DNA of 64,000 nt from contig WTPW01000976.1 of NCBI GenBank assembly GCA_009809945.1, positions 90,227-154,226 of the forward strand, in the 5' to 3' direction. This DNA comes from Gigaspora margarita. Taxonomy: Eukaryota > Glomeromycota > Glomeromycetes > Diversisporales > Gigasporaceae. Under the pieces are notes generated by a model that was given only the letters and a program-made list of their open reading frames with translations, was not told where the DNA came from and did no database searches. The position numbers and the translations under genes were made by a program. Numbering within the stretch: position 1 is the first letter of the stretch; every line of letters starts with the position of its first letter. This document shows positions 1 through 11,487 of the stretch, piece after piece.

Positions 1-190
1 AAAAAAAAAAAAAAAAAAAAGAAAAACAAAACGAAAACAAAAAAACAAAACGAAACTAAAAACAATGTAAAACAAAGCGAAAGAAAAAAAAACAATATAA
101 AACTGTATAGAAGATCTAATTTATAAACAAAGATCTGATCTGATCTTGTAATACAGAATTTGTAGATTAATTTCGATACATCATACAACA
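1..190. repeat. A-rich interspersed repeat end
   Basis: Purine-rich A/C/G runs are followed by a tail containing 'agatctaatttataaacaaa' and 'gatctgatcttgta'. The same order (A-rich runs, 'agatctaattataaacaaaa', 'tctgatcttgtggtac') recurs at about 57250-57480, so this is the end of an interspersed repeat family cut by the window edge. No coding potential is seen. Confidence 0.6.
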
Positions 191-194
191 TTTT

Positions 195-480
195 GAAGTA
201 TTTCGAAAATAGTCCAATGCGTCCTGGGCATGACCCAGATTACAGATCTACTGATCCAGCCTATCCAGCCAGTTCTAAAATATTTCGAATTATTTCGATT
301 ACAAAATATTTCGAAAAATATTTCGAATCTACTTTCGAAATATTTCGAAACTATTTTCGAAATATTTCAAAACCTGAAATCTTTCGAAATATACTTCGTA
401 ATATTTCGAAATATATTGCGATATGCGAAATCTTTCGAAAGATTTTGCAGTAATGCAAGATCTTTCGAAAGATTTTGGTA
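195..480. repeat. AAATATTTCG decamer-type degenerate tandem array
   Basis: About 280 bp are dominated by degenerate repeats of a roughly 10-bp unit, AAATATTTCG/TTTCGAAATAT, readable on both strands because TTCGAA is self-complementary. The last third changes to 'gatctttcgaaagatttt' units. Open frames here on both strands (I/F/S/K/Y-rich) are by-products of the repeat. The same TTCGAA flavour reappears thinly in the introns around 58-61 kb. Confidence 0.75.
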
Positions 481-499
481 TATAAATTTGCTGATGTAT

Positions 500-1640
500 A
501 TTAGTGTATCTAACCAACAATGTTTTTTTATATAGTGTTAATTTTTTTTGTACCTTTCCTTCTTTCTATGTTATCATTTGTTTTATTATTGTTCTTTGGT
601 ATTATTATTATTATTCTTTGGCATTATTGTTTTTTAGTAGCATCACTTTTTGGTATTATTTCTTATTAGTGTTGTTACTTTTCAGTATTGTCATTCTTGG
701 TATCATCGTTTTTGTTTTAGTATTTTTATTTTTGTTTTGGTATCTTTGTTTGTAGATGCTTTGTTTTAAGCTATAATATACTAGTAATATTACTTGTAAA
801 TCATTGTATATTGTTGGTTTTTAGCTTGTTAATATTGCTATTGTCTTTGCTAATTATTACTTTTTTTTCTGTTCAAATTGTTGGCTTGTCACTACTTTGT
901 GTCTTTGTTATTGCTAGTTCATTTCTTTATATTGGTTTGATTATAATAACTGATAGTACAAATTAAAGCAATAAATTAGAGTTAGTAGATAGGTATATAG
1001 TTAGAATATAACTAGAATATTGTATTTAATTATTTTTTTTAAAATTGATTCTATTGACTTTATTGATTTAGTACTATATATGTAATGACTATAAAAAATA
1101 GGTTAAGGTTTTATAATTAGACAGATTACAATATAGTATATATAATAATTGTTCAAAAAAAAATTTTTTAGCTACATGAGCCCTAATTGATCAATAAACT
1201 TGTAAAAACAATTTTATATTATTTTTAATATTTATTATATTATATATCAATATATATTTATTTATTTTATATTTATTTACATACTATAAGATATAGTAAA
1301 AACATCTAAAATATATTAATTTACTCATTTGTCCTAACTTTTACACTAATTTTACACTACTCTAACCAAACCCCTCTAGCTCTTACACCCAACCCTGTGC
1401 TACTATCTAATTCTAATTTCACAATTAATCTATCAGTATGCTATTTAAAAGAAAATACAAAAGTACATAATATAGTATGTACAATATTTTAACAAATAGC
1501 ATTAAGACTATACGGAAATACTTAGGTTAATAAATATTATAAACCAAAAAAAATTAGCACAAATAAAATAATATAGTAATATTTATAAACTTGAATACTT
1601 AAAGATTCTAAATTGGTGAAATATAATTAATGCAGCTTTG
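500..1640. other. AT-rich intergenic stretch, no gene seen
   Basis: T-rich then A-rich sequence. An open frame at 504-755 encodes only a F/L/I/Y string from T-rich DNA and is not credible. 1330-1400 holds a few degenerate CTAACCC-like motifs. No hairpin or terminal repeat was recognised. Confidence 0.6.
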
Positions 1641-1647
1641 TATATAT

Positions 1648-1903
1648 TAGGGTTCCTCAAATTCAAATCAAATCAAATATTGGATCAATTTGAATTTGAT
1701 CAAATCAAATTGACCCTGATTTGAATTTGATTTGAATTTGAATTTTTAATAGTAATTTTCAAATCAAAGCAAATATTTGTCAAATCAAATCAAATTTGGC
1801 CAGATTTGAATTTGATCAAATCAAATATAGTCAAATTTGAATTTGAATTTGATCAAATATTTGATTCAAATATTTGAAGATCAAATCAAATTGCAGAACC
1901 CTA
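1648..1903. mobile_element. hAT-like MITE, 256 bp, CAAATTTGAATTTGAT-rich
   Basis: The element starts TAGGGTTC and ends GAACCCTA. It is flanked by a perfect 8-bp target duplication, gtatatat (1640-1647 and 1904-1911). The interior is made of inverted and direct repeats of ATTTGAATTTGATC. The 8-bp duplication and short terminal inverted repeats are the hAT signature; no transposase is encoded. Confidence 0.88.
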
Positions 1904-1911
1904 GTATATAT

Positions 1912-2513
1912 GCAATTATATACAACTTATTTATATCTTTTTAATTCTATTTTGTGTACAACTATTTATAAAATAAATTAATAATTAGTACATTATGTAG
2001 AACACTAGCCAACTTTTTTTTATATTTACTTGAGCAAATCTTAAAAGGAGTAAATTGGTTTTGAGAATGGGAAATTGGTTTAACAGATTTATATATAAAA
2101 TTTTGGTTTGAAATTTTAAATTAAAATAATTTGGGATAAGCTAATAAATAATTTGAATAAAAAATAATTAGCTAATTAATAATTTGGTATGCAAAATAAT
2201 CAATTTAGGATATCAAAAAAGGCCCAATTCCAAAAATTGAAATATATAAATAACAATTTTTTTATTTATAAAAATATCTATATATAATTACAATGTACTT
2301 ATAATCACTATTAAATTTTATATTGTAAATAACAAAATATTTTGAATTTTTTTAAAATTAAGCACATTCTAATATAGTGATTATAAAGAGATATGACTTA
2401 TAAAGTACCTCTATATAAGCACAAATTATAATTAATATAAAAAGATAATTTAGTAGAAGTATTTTAAAAATTTTATATATGGTTATAGGTAGTTATTATA
2501 TAGAAAAATCAAA
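1912..2513. other. AT-rich intergenic stretch
   Basis: About 600 bp of A/T-rich DNA with no credible frame. The part at 2100-2260 ('aataatttgg', 'gctaattaat') looks like decayed repeat. Nothing specific was recognised. Confidence 0.5.
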
Positions 2514-3298
2514 TACATGTCACTCTGGTTATATCAATATTCTCCAGCAATGGAAAAATTGTCAATATATCCAGATGTCAGTTTAATAAGCATCTCTATC
2601 TATACTGATAGGACCCCGGATAATACTAATAGAGGTACGAGATGAGTTAATAGTAAAATTTCAGACATTTTGTCCACCTTTTTGGCCCAAGCTTTTTTTT
2701 AATTCTGGCAAAAATAAAAATAAAATTTTAATTTGACCAGAATTTAGAAAGGTTTGGGCCAAAAAAATGGTCAAATTTAATAAAAACATGTCCGGTTTTA
2801 GTCATTGTACCTTTTTTAGTATTATCTGGGGTTCTATACTGATATTATATTGATATTGCGTAGATATGTCAGCTTAGGCAGAGGTAAATTTTTTTGTTTT
2901 CACCAAGCTTATACTAAAAATAAACTTAGCAAAATGAATTTGTTTTATGTTTAGCATAAAATAAATTCATCATATATTTGCATAAAATGATAAAATAAAT
3001 ATATTTTATGCTTATTGTTTCATGCTAAGCTTAGTATAAAGCAAATTTAAAAAATTAATTTGATTGGTACACCTATAACAATAGTCGATTTATAAAAATT
3101 GTCGCTATATCCAGCAATAAAAATTATCTTAAATAATTTTTTAATATTAAAATTATCAGTATATCGTTATAATCAATATCTCTTATGATTGTCAGTATAA
3201 CCAATGAATTTTTAACATTATAGATTTTTTTTTAAAAAATTGTTAATATAATCAGCTATCAGTTAATCCAGCTGTCAGTATAACCAGAGTGACATGTA
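2514..3298. mobile_element. TA-type MITE, TACATGTCACTCTGGTTATA ends
   Basis: The left end TACATGTCACTCTGGTTATA is matched by an exact inverted copy at 3279-3298. Sub-terminal repeats ('gtcagtttaat', 'agctgtcagt') also pair. The interior is broken by the hAT-like MITE at 2610-2835 and by a further foldback at about 2885-3060 built on 'aagcttagtataaa'-type repeats. No coding capacity. Confidence 0.8.
2610..2835. mobile_element. hAT-like MITE nested in a TA-type MITE
   Basis: Ends AGGACCCCGGATAATAC and GTATTATCTGGGGTTCT. A perfect 8-bp target duplication, atactgat, lies at 2602-2609 and 2836-2843. The AGGACCCCG terminus is shared with the elements at 40546-40725 and 59432-59611, which otherwise have a different interior, so this is a related but distinct subfamily. 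It inserted after the 2514-3298 element. Confidence 0.88.
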
Positions 3299-3688
3299 AT
3301 ACTAAGTAAATTGATTTTTATACAATATGAATAGTTGTTTAGGAGAACAAAATCTATCTAATATAAAATTTTCTTGCAAATAAGATAACTTTTTTAGTAC
3401 TAATTTTTATTTTCGTATCTATGAATATAGTTAAAAAAAATTGTAAATTTTTTTGCAAAAATATAAAAAAACTATATTAATGAAATAATAACTGATTTTT
3501 ATGAAGATTTTAAAGTAGATATATGTTTGTTCTTTTAGACTTTCTTATTGCATAAAAATTTGATTTGCTTAGTATTATTTTGACTTTTATATATAGCAAT
3601 AATCAATAATTGTATTTAAAATTTATTTTAAAAATCTTTATATACTATTATTGATTTTGCTATATATAAAAATCAAAATAATAATAAG

Positions 3689-4280
3689 ACCTGTGGGCTG
3701 ATAGCATAGTGGTTATGCTCCCAAATTGCAAATTGAAGGTTGCTGATTCAAATTCTTCTAGAGGTGAAAATGGAAAAACTAGCCAGTTAGGAAACTAAAA
3801 CACTGTAAGAAGACAGGAACCCAGAATGTCTACGAACAGACTTAATTGGACAGTTGCCATTATCAAATCTGTGGCAATAATATAAAATGAGTTAGAACCT
3901 AATTTGGAATAACCAAAGTTCCACAAGACGTAATATGAGGCCTAAGTTTGATATTCATGATATTATATGAACTCATGGTACTGTCAAGCTAAATTAGTTA
4001 AATTCCAGTTTGGTATTGGACCTGTTGGGGCCATTTACGATGATTTGACTATTCCAATAGTTAGTGCAGGACACCATCTTTAGAGCCAATAAGGTTTCTG
4101 AGGAAGCATCGAACTTAGTAGTAGCTCTTTGGGTTTCTCCTTCTACTGTTAGGTCGATCAAGGAGGTCGAAAGTCAGGGTTTATAGCAGGAACTTGTTGT
4201 TGAGCGGTTGGCAAACTGTAAAAAATAGGAGCAGAAATTTGGCATGAGATATACTGAAGAAAAAAAAAAGTCAAAAAGTT
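3689..4280 (+). mobile_element. tRNA-derived SINE, full-length copy
   Basis: The head (3694-3760) resembles a tRNA, with an A-box TAGCATAGTGG at 3702-3712 and a B-box-like 'ggttgctgattcaaat' at 3738-3753. A body of about 500 bp with higher GC follows, then an A-rich tail (4258-4280). The flanks are a 14-bp imperfect target duplication (aaaataataataag 3675-3688; aaaataatactaag 4281-4294). The structure is that of a pol III SINE mobilised by a LINE. A second, shorter copy of the family lies at about 46840-47037 (-), sharing the head and the 'gaaactaaaacactgtaaga' body segment. Confidence 0.82.
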
Positions 4281-4511
4281 AAAATAATACTAAGCAAATC
4301 AATTTTTATACAATATAAAAAGTTATTTAGAAGAATAAAATACATCTATTTTAAAATTTTCATATAAATTAGTTGATATTTCATTAATATATTTTTTATG
4401 TTTTTATGAAAAAATTATATATTTTTTTAGCTATATTCATAAATATATAAAATGAAAATAATACTAATTAAAAGTTATTCAATTTGTATAAAAATTTCAT
4501 AATAGATGTAT

Positions 4512-5198
4512 ATATATATATTTTTTTTGCTATTTCTATTTAAAGCTACTATCTAAAGTATGATCCACCCGGTTATCATGATGAATACCTATATGTGACC
4601 TGCTATAACAAGATTTTGCTTCAATACCTTCTCTCTACCTTTGTTAAGGTTTGTGAAAAGTGTATTTCACTAGCAAGAACTTGCAGCCTATCATAACTAT
4701 CATTATTTTCTAAACCAAGAAGATGTAACTTTTTTTATTAGCCATATATAAGTTTCTTTAGTAGCAATCTCGAAACTTTTTCTCTACTCTTCTTGTTTCT
4801 TTAGAGGTTGAGCACTATTCTTCCTACTTTCTGCTATGGTCTTTCCTTTTCCTTTTTGGCTCCTTCTTGCTTCCTTTATTGAACTTTTTCTTTTTTTATA
4901 TTTCATTTTTCTTTGTATACTAGCTTTCTTTTCCCGTTCTGAAACTAAGCTGTAGCAGTGATTCTATATTTTATCCTAAAAAAATTGAAGCCATTCTTGT
5001 ATGAAGTGCAGTAGCACTTTGTTGATTCTGTTTTTGGATATTCTTTTATCTCTTAAGAGCTCCCTTATTCTAGCATGTATGATTTTTCTTGCTAGTTTAC
5101 TTCATCTATTTTTGTCTATTTCTTCACTTCTGTATTTTGATAAGAGAATTTTTTCTAGCTGCTCCTTTGAAAGAGCTGTCTTTGTATTAGTTTCCAAA
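4512..5198 (-). mobile_element. Poly(A)-tailed retroposed fragment, minus strand
   Basis: Bounded by a 14-bp target duplication with one mismatch (cataatagatgtat 4498-4511; cataataaatgtat 5199-5212) and by a T-run at 4521-4528, which is a poly(A) tail on the minus strand. The minus strand has a frame with several stops coding a lysine- and arginine-rich, coiled-coil-like sequence (for example RELLRDKRISKNRINKVLL). That composition would fit the C-terminal region of a transposase or an unknown mRNA, but I do not recognise the source. It inserted into a family F repeat. Confidence 0.65.
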
Positions 5199-5370
5199 CA
5201 TAATAAATGTATTTTATTCTTCTAAACAACTTTTTTTATTGCTTAATAATTGATTTACTTAGACTATTCAAATAAAATTAATTGGTTTTTATAATATTTT
5301 AAGATCCAAGAGCACCGGTACTTGAATGTTATTGTTATGATCTAAAAAAATATTATATAAATTTTTTATA

Positions 5371-5589
5371 TACTGTATTCTATCATGAATAAGCACCCCT
5401 GTTTTTGAAATTTTAAACTCAAATAACTTGAAAATTATCTAATAAAACTTAATAAATTTATTTATTTAAATTTTATAAATTTATAAAGTTTAATTTAAAA
5501 AAATTTTTATTGAGTTTGATTAGATAATTTTCAAGTTATTTGAGTTTTAAATTTCAAAAAAGGGTGCTTATTTATGATAGGATATAGTA
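5371..5589. mobile_element. TA-type MITE with about 85-bp terminal inverted repeats
   Basis: 219 bp. TACTGTATTCTATCATGAAT...AAGCACCC at the left pairs with GGGTGCTTATTTATGATAGG...ATATAGTA at the right, and pairing continues inward through 'ctcaaataacttgaaaatta'. The whole unit would fold into one long hairpin. It shares an 'AATAAGCACC' sub-terminal motif with the CCGTATATTCCC family. Confidence 0.78.
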
Positions 5590-6874
5590 GGTAAATCTAA
5601 ATCTTGTATACTGTTGGTACTCTAATATTTCATGAATTATATGTGACAAATTTATTAAACAATATATATTTATTAATTTATTTTTAAAAGTAAAAAAACA
5701 AAACAAAATAAATAAAAAAATCTAATTTCTATTGTAAATTGCAATTAATATATATATTATAAGCAAAGCAGAACTTAAGTATATTCAGAATTTTATATAA
5801 AACTTCATTTTCAATTGATTTTATCATATATATACCCATACTCTAACTCTAATTTAACTAGGAAATTCTGAATTTACTTGAATTCTGTTCATCCTAAGAA
5901 ATAGCAATAATAATTGCAACAAGTATTGGCATCATTAGTCAAATTCATAGTGCATAGCATTGGCTAGTATCCCTATACTGCATAGGCTGGCCTTAATGAA
6001 AAGTTTAAAATAATTCTATACAAATTTCATAAGAGAGAGAGTTCAAGTATGAATCTTTTTTCTATAAAGATAGCTGTACTTCTTTTTGATCTGTTGACTT
6101 ATGTTAACTAGAATTTCAAAAAAAAAAATTTAACAAGATCTTATAGCTAGCATTAATAACATAGTTTATAAAACCTGACCACTAGCACCAACAACAAATC
6201 TAATTGACTGTACCAATAATAATACTCTAATAGCAACCAAATACAATTTAATCAATAATCTGTAAAAAACAAAATACAATAGCACCAACCATAGCTTAAT
6301 TTTCTACCTAATCAGTACTAATAACAATGACCTACTTGACGGCTCCAATGATAACTAATTAACAACTTCAGTTTAATCAGCAGCAGAACAAAAACAAAAT
6401 ACAATAGTACTAGCTACAATCTAATTACTTACCAAACAATATCCTAATCTCTAGTACTAACACAACTTCTATTCAGTGGTACTAGTAATTACTAAACAAC
6501 AAAGGGTCAGGACTTAATAAAAGAATGAAAAAAATGAAATATAGCAGTACAACTATGACTTAATTACTTACTAACAAAAACTCAAACACCAGCACCAATC
6601 CATAATAATATAATAGTAATTGTTAGCACCTATAAACAATGCAACTACTATAATTAATATGGAAATAAAAGAAAAAAAAAACTTTTTAAAAAACAAATAT
6701 GATCTCATAATGCACATTCTGATTGGTCAGTGATATATAATTGCATTATGGGATATAAGATTATCTGGATTATAGTAAAATTTATATATATATTAATATA
6801 ATATAACATTTGACTTTTTTAAAAAATTCACCTGGCTGGGTTATGAGAACCAATTTTATTTATGTGCACGGCCT
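5590..6874. other. Intergenic stretch without recognised gene
   Basis: AT-rich DNA. 6170-6640 is an A/C-rich segment with recurring 'caatagcaccaac', 'taattacttact' and 'actaataacaat' motifs, probably an old degenerate tandem or dispersed repeat. A small hairpin pairs 6701-6714 (gatctcataatgca) with 6742-6755 (tgcattatgggata). No credible coding frame. Confidence 0.5.
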
Positions 6875-7260
6875 TAGTATAATTTTTGATTTTATATATA
6901 ACAATGATCAATGATCATATATAAAAGTTTTTTAAATTTTATTTTAAAAATTTTTTATATGATTATTGATTGTTGCTATATATAAAAATCAAAATAATAC
7001 TAAGTAAATCAGATTTTTAAGCAAAAAGAAAATTTGTTCAGGAGAACAAAATATACCTACCATGAAATATTTATATAAATCAGTTGATATTTCATTAATA
7101 TGTTTTTTTTATTTTACACTTTTACAAAAAAAATTACAAATTTTTTAGCTATATACATAGAAAAGTAAAATAAAAACAATACTAATAAAAGTTATCCAAT
7201 TTGCATAAAAATTTCAGAGTAGTTGTATTTTATTTTTCCGAACAACTTTACTTATTGCAT
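6875..7260. repeat. Family F foldback repeat copy
   Basis: A palindrome centred near 6930 pairs 'ttatatataacaatgatcaa' with 'gattgttgctatatataaaa'. It is followed by the 'gttcaggagaacaaaatata' and 'agctatatacatagaaaagt' module. 7262-7530 continues with a decayed element whose right end (GACTGTAGTC at 7510-7537) resembles the pogo-like MITEs. Confidence 0.6.
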
Positions 7261-7584
7261 GAAAGTTGCATTAATTATTAAAATTGTAACTTTTCTATAT
7301 AGAAAAACTATCTACAATCATATATAAATGTGATTGTAAAAAAGTAATTTTATTATTAAAATCAGTTAACAAATTCTAAAAAATGTGATAGTGATTATAA
7401 TATAATTAATATAATTGTGACTGTATATAGGTGTTTTTAGTATAAAAAAAACGGTATCATATTTTGGTGTGTTTATATAGAGTTTGTGACTATATAGGGG
7501 GTGATTATAGGGGAGAACGACTGTAGTCTCTTTAAAATAAAAATCAAACCCATTTAATTGCATAAAATTGTTACGAGTATTTAT

Positions 7585-7875
7585 TATTTCACCGACAATC
7601 ACTTCAAAGACATCACATTTCACTAACAAGATTATTTTACAGATGATTAATTTACGGAAAAGTTCATTTTGCAGACAGTATATTTCATCGACAGCTCATT
7701 TCACAGGCAAGATTTTTTACAAACCACACTAACTCTAATTTTAAACCTAATCCTAACGACAATGACTAGAATTACTTCGTCTGTGAAATGAGCTATCGAT
7801 GAAATATACTGTCTGCAAATGAATTTGTCTGTAAAATAAGCTTGTTGATGAAATGAGTGTTGGCTGTCTTTTGAA
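7585..7875. mobile_element. Foldback element with TTAGGG-like core
   Basis: Long inverted repeats: 'gcagacagtatatttcatcg' and 'acagctcatttcacag' on the left pair with 'ctgtgaaatgagctatcgat' and 'gaaatatactgtctgc' on the right. The loop contains 'ctaactctaa' and 'aacctaatcctaac', which are degenerate CCCTAA repeats. No target duplication was assigned. Confidence 0.7.
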
Positions 7876-8572
7876 GTTATTGTAGATGAGTTGATCGGAA
7901 CCGACTAAAATAACGATAAATTAAATTCAGTAGCAGCTTATTAGTTTTATGTACGTACATACGTAATAGCATATATAGCAGATAAGATAGTTGCTTTGCA
8001 AAGAGATTAAAAATCCTAGGTCCTTCTCTTTATTTGAGATGGATATTTAAAGAGTTTAATTTCAATGTGTCGTCAGTTTTGCATTATCTCGGTATAGAAA
8101 GCTTGAGGCATTAAACAATGGTTGCATAATTAATGTTGGCATTAAAAATAAAAACCCAGATTAGCATATAAAAAAAAACCAGGCTTTTAACATGAATTTA
8201 TCTAATTCAGATTTAGAGAAGACTATTAAAAATCTCTAGTAAATATTCAATGCTAAAATACATGCCTAATTATTATTAAAATCATCCCATCTCGCTTTTT
8301 TCAATTACATAAGCAATATTATTTTTTTTTTTATCAATATTTTTATTAACTAAAGTCGAAAATAGTGAAACTGAAATCGAAAGTTACTATCGAAAATTAT
8401 GTTACTGAAAGTCAACGGTGTTTCCAAAGTTATTCTACCGAAAGTCAAAAGTTTACAAAAGTCAATATACTTTTTGAAAGTTTACCAGATCCATTGTAAT
8501 GTGTATGTTATATGTCGAAATCAAATGTTATCGATATAAGCTTAGATTTAGTATGTAATTAACTCGATTAAT
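7876..8572. other. Intergenic stretch, no gene seen
   Basis: Mixed AT-rich DNA with slightly higher complexity than its surroundings. 8340-8470 has 'gaaagt(c/t)a' repeats ('cgaaagttact', 'ctgaaagtcaa', 'ccgaaagtcaa'). No frame longer than background. Confidence 0.5.
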
Positions 8573-8716
8573 CAGTGTTGGCCAATATGGACATTTGGAC
8601 ATATTAAAAATAATATGGACAAATATGGACATAGTAATTTATGGACATGGACATATAGGTTTGGACATAGTCCAAATTTTTTAAAAAATATGGACATATA
8701 CCAAGTGCCAACACTG
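8573..8716. mobile_element. hAT-like MITE, 144 bp, TGGACATAT-rich
   Basis: Starts CAGTGTTGGC and ends GCCAACACTG, with a perfect 8-bp target duplication cgattaat (8565-8572 and 8717-8724). The interior repeats 'atatggacat' several times. It is one of three elements here with (C/T)AG(T/G)GTTG ends and 'gtcca'/'ggac' interiors (with 26549-26827 and 52799-53795). Confidence 0.9.
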
Positions 8717-8852
8717 CGATTAATAATCAATAAAAATTTTTACTGTAGGATTCTAAAGAAATGTATGCATCGAGTGTGTTAAATCTTAAAATCATGTATT
8801 AAGCAAATGTAAAACGTGATTGTGTCAGTCATTTGCAACAGGGAAAATTTCG

Positions 8853-10080
8853 GATCATACGATTTATATCATTTTCATTCAAAAACTAATGGTTAATTAT
8901 ACTTTCGCTTTTATGGAAATTTTATTGATATTGAATCGTATGATTTGAAATTTTTTTTGGATGGCGATTTAAACCCCGGGTTTAGGGATTGGAATCGGTT
9001 TAGTCGTCGACTAAAAAATTTATATAATGAATTACTATGTTTAGTCGACTAAACATAATAATCGACTAAACATAATAGTCGACTAAACAGATTCCAATCC
9101 CTACCCGGGTTCATTAAAATTCATTTGACCTAACCATTAACTAACCAATCTATAGAACCTTTAATTTTTGTTATGGTAGTTTGTGAACAGGGCTTAAATC
9201 GCCACCCAAAAAAAAAAAAAAATTTCAGATCATACGATTCAATATCAATTATCATACGATGCTTATTAATAAAATAAAATTTCCATAAAAGCGAATGTGA
9301 ATAATATAACGCATTATCTGAATTTTTTTTTTTTTTAGGTGGCGATTTAATCCCGGTTTAACGTACATAACAGACTCGTTATTTATTTTAGGCATAACTA
9401 CTACTACAAAGCAAATGCAAATGATACCCGGGTTTAAATCACTATCCAAAAAAATTTCAGATCATACTGTACGATTCAATATCAATCATCATACGATGTT
9501 TATTTAATAAAATAAAATTTCCATAAAAGCGAAAGTATAATTAACCATTAAATTTTTTTGAATATGAATGATATAAATCACATGAACTGACATTTTTTAG
9601 ATGACGATTTAACTCCGGTTTTATTGTATATAACAGGCTTGCTGCATTTATTTAGGCATAACTACTACTACAAAGCAAATGCAAATGATACCCGGGTTTA
9701 AATCGCCATCCAAAAAAATTTCAGATCATACGATTCAATATCAATTATCATAAGATGTTTATTAATAAAATAAAATTTCCATAAAAGCGAAAGTATAATT
9801 AACCATTAAATTTTTTTTGAATATGAATGATATAAATCACATGAACTGACATTTTTTAGATGACGAGGTTTTATCGTATATAACTACTACTACTACAAAG
9901 AAAATGCAAAAGATACCCGGGTTTAAATCGCCATCCAAAAAAATTTCAGATAATACGATTCAAATATCAATTATCATACGATGCTTATTAATAAAATAAA
10001 ATTTCCATAAAAGCGAAAATATAATTAACCATTAAATGTTTTGAATATGAATGATATAAATCGCATGATCTGAAGTTTTT
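8853..10080. repeat. Inverted arm plus four-copy tandem array (223-265 bp units)
   Basis: Four direct units begin with 'atttcagatcatacgattca' (or a close match) at about 9222, 9453, 9718 and 9941. Each runs through 'ataaaatttccataaaagcg' to 'gatacccgggtttaaatcgc'. An inverted copy of the same unit occupies 8853-8980. A 121-bp hAT-like MITE sits between the inverted arm and the array. The unit carries GGATGGCGATTTAAACCCGGG-like ends. This is probably a transposon end that expanded in tandem. Confidence 0.78.
8983..9103. mobile_element. hAT-like MITE, 121 bp, GTCGACTA-rich
   Basis: Starts TAGGGATTGGAATCGGTTTA and ends AACAGATTCCAATCCCTA. A perfect 8-bp duplication, cccgggtt, lies at 8975-8982 and 9104-9111. 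The interior consists of 'tagtcgactaaacataat' repeats that fold back. Its ends match the 1.1-kb element at 62644-63746 (TAGAGATAGGAATCG), so the two belong to one family with different interiors. Confidence 0.92.
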
Positions 10081-10125
10081 TTTAGACAATCTATTTTTTA
10101 TAAAGACTTTTAAATTTTCTAACTA

Positions 10126-10179
10126 CTAAGGGAAAACCTGTAATTCTTCATATAATAATAATTACAGGTTCTCCCTTAG
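10126..10179. repeat. Short hairpin
   Basis: Stem ctaagggaaaacctgtaatt (10126-10145) pairs with attacaggttctcccttag (10161-10179) around an AT loop. It is too short to classify as a MITE, and no U-run follows that would suggest a terminator. Confidence 0.55.
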
Positions 10180-11487
10180 AGGTACTCATTGTGAGTCTAC
10201 TTAAGTGGATTCTAAAATTATTAAGGTTCTATTTTGACGTACATTACACATACAGTATAATATATATTTATTATAAATTTAATAGCTCCTTATTATTTAT
10301 TCAATATTACTATATATACTGTATGATTTATTTAATTTTTCAGTTAAATTTATCCCCATTCAAAATACCAGATAATTCTCGCTAATCACATAAATTATAA
10401 TTAATAATGTGTTCATTTAAACTTCTTTTGTTTACTCAAATCAAAAATATTGATATTGATTAGCTAATTAACTTTGAGAACTCAAACTAGAATTTCTATG
10501 TAGAATAAATTTTAATAAGAATAGATTGTTTATTTTATTAGTTTATTTCGATTTTCTCCTTCCTCCCTTCTCCATGAGTTCTAGAAAGCAAAGTTAACTG
10601 AAGATTTAACTAAAGATTTAACTGCAAGCGGCCTTAATAGAAATTCAAATTTGCATAACTATACATATACTGTATACGTGGTAAACAACATAGTTCTTAC
10701 TCACTTTATAGACAATACTTATAAACAATTCAATTCGTAGATAATTAATTCAAAATATACTATATAAATATAAAATATAACAAGATGTAATAAGAGGTTT
10801 GTTTTAATATGGATATATAAATAATATATAGTATAGTTTAGTTATTTATTTATTATATATTGTATTTAAAATTTTTAATTGGTTATTAAAAATATATTAA
10901 GCATTTACTCCTATATCTTCACATATATTTTTCCTATATACTTATTTATTTATGTGATTATATCAGATATAAAGTAAACATTATACAATATAATCACCCT
11001 CTTTTATAATCAGGACGACTGTATATAATATATATAATTGTACAGTATATTAATAACTGTAAAAAAGCAAATGCTATTAAAATATTAAAATGTATTTTTA
11101 GAATATATAAAACAGCTTAAACTATTAATACCAAGCTAATTAAATAATTTAATTCAACAAATTAATTCTGTTTTATATCAACTAAAAATTAATATAATTG
11201 ATCATTATAACGATGTATCGCTACCAATTAGAATACAAGATCAGGTGTAACGTGAAATCGAAACAAATTATGATTCTTTCTAAAAAATCGTCTGTACCCA
11301 AAAGTTTGCCTATGAAACCATTCTTCGTGCTCTAAAAAATTCTATTACAAAATTTTACTATAACCTTTTAATTTTCGTCCACACACTATCCTCACCTCAC
11401 CTTAACTAACAAAATAAAAGGGGTTATTTTGGTTTTGATTTCATATTACACATGATTATAAAATCCTTTATAGAATATAAAAATTTA
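10180..11487. other. AT-rich intergenic stretch
   Basis: No credible gene. 10985-11025 ('ataatcaccctcttttataa', 'gacgactgta') resembles one end of the pogo-like MITEs. 11225-11460 carries 'gatcaggtgtaacgtgaaat' and 'gcctatgaaaccattc', also found in the TTAGGG-core elements near 52.6 and 54.4 kb, so it is probably a decayed member of that group. Confidence 0.5.

Larger units (their letters stand above)
3299..5290. repeat. AT-rich foldback repeat family (family F), interrupted copy
   Basis: The abundant family F is recognised by 'gcttagtattattttgactt' and 'tatatatagcaataatcaat' and their inverted copies, alternating with a module reading 'gttgtttaggagaacaaaat ... agctatattcat'. Here it spans 3299-3688, 4281-4511 and 5213-5290 and is split by two poly(A) retroposons (3689-4280 and 4512-5198). 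Other copies lie at 6875-7260, 36080-36200, 39997-40356, 41015-41310 and 41940-42300. No protein is encoded. Confidence 0.7.

Noticed and set aside
504-755. Hydrophobic open frame, possible small membrane protein
   Set aside because: It consists almost only of F, L, I, V, Y from T-rich DNA, has no conserved motif, and similar frames occur wherever T-runs are found.
3694-3765. Functional tRNA gene
   Set aside because: Boxes A and B are present, but acceptor and anticodon stems do not pair; the sequence continues into a SINE body with an A-rich tail.
8853-10080. CRISPR array
   Set aside because: Units are over 220 bp, directly adjoining, without unique spacers, in a eukaryotic genome.
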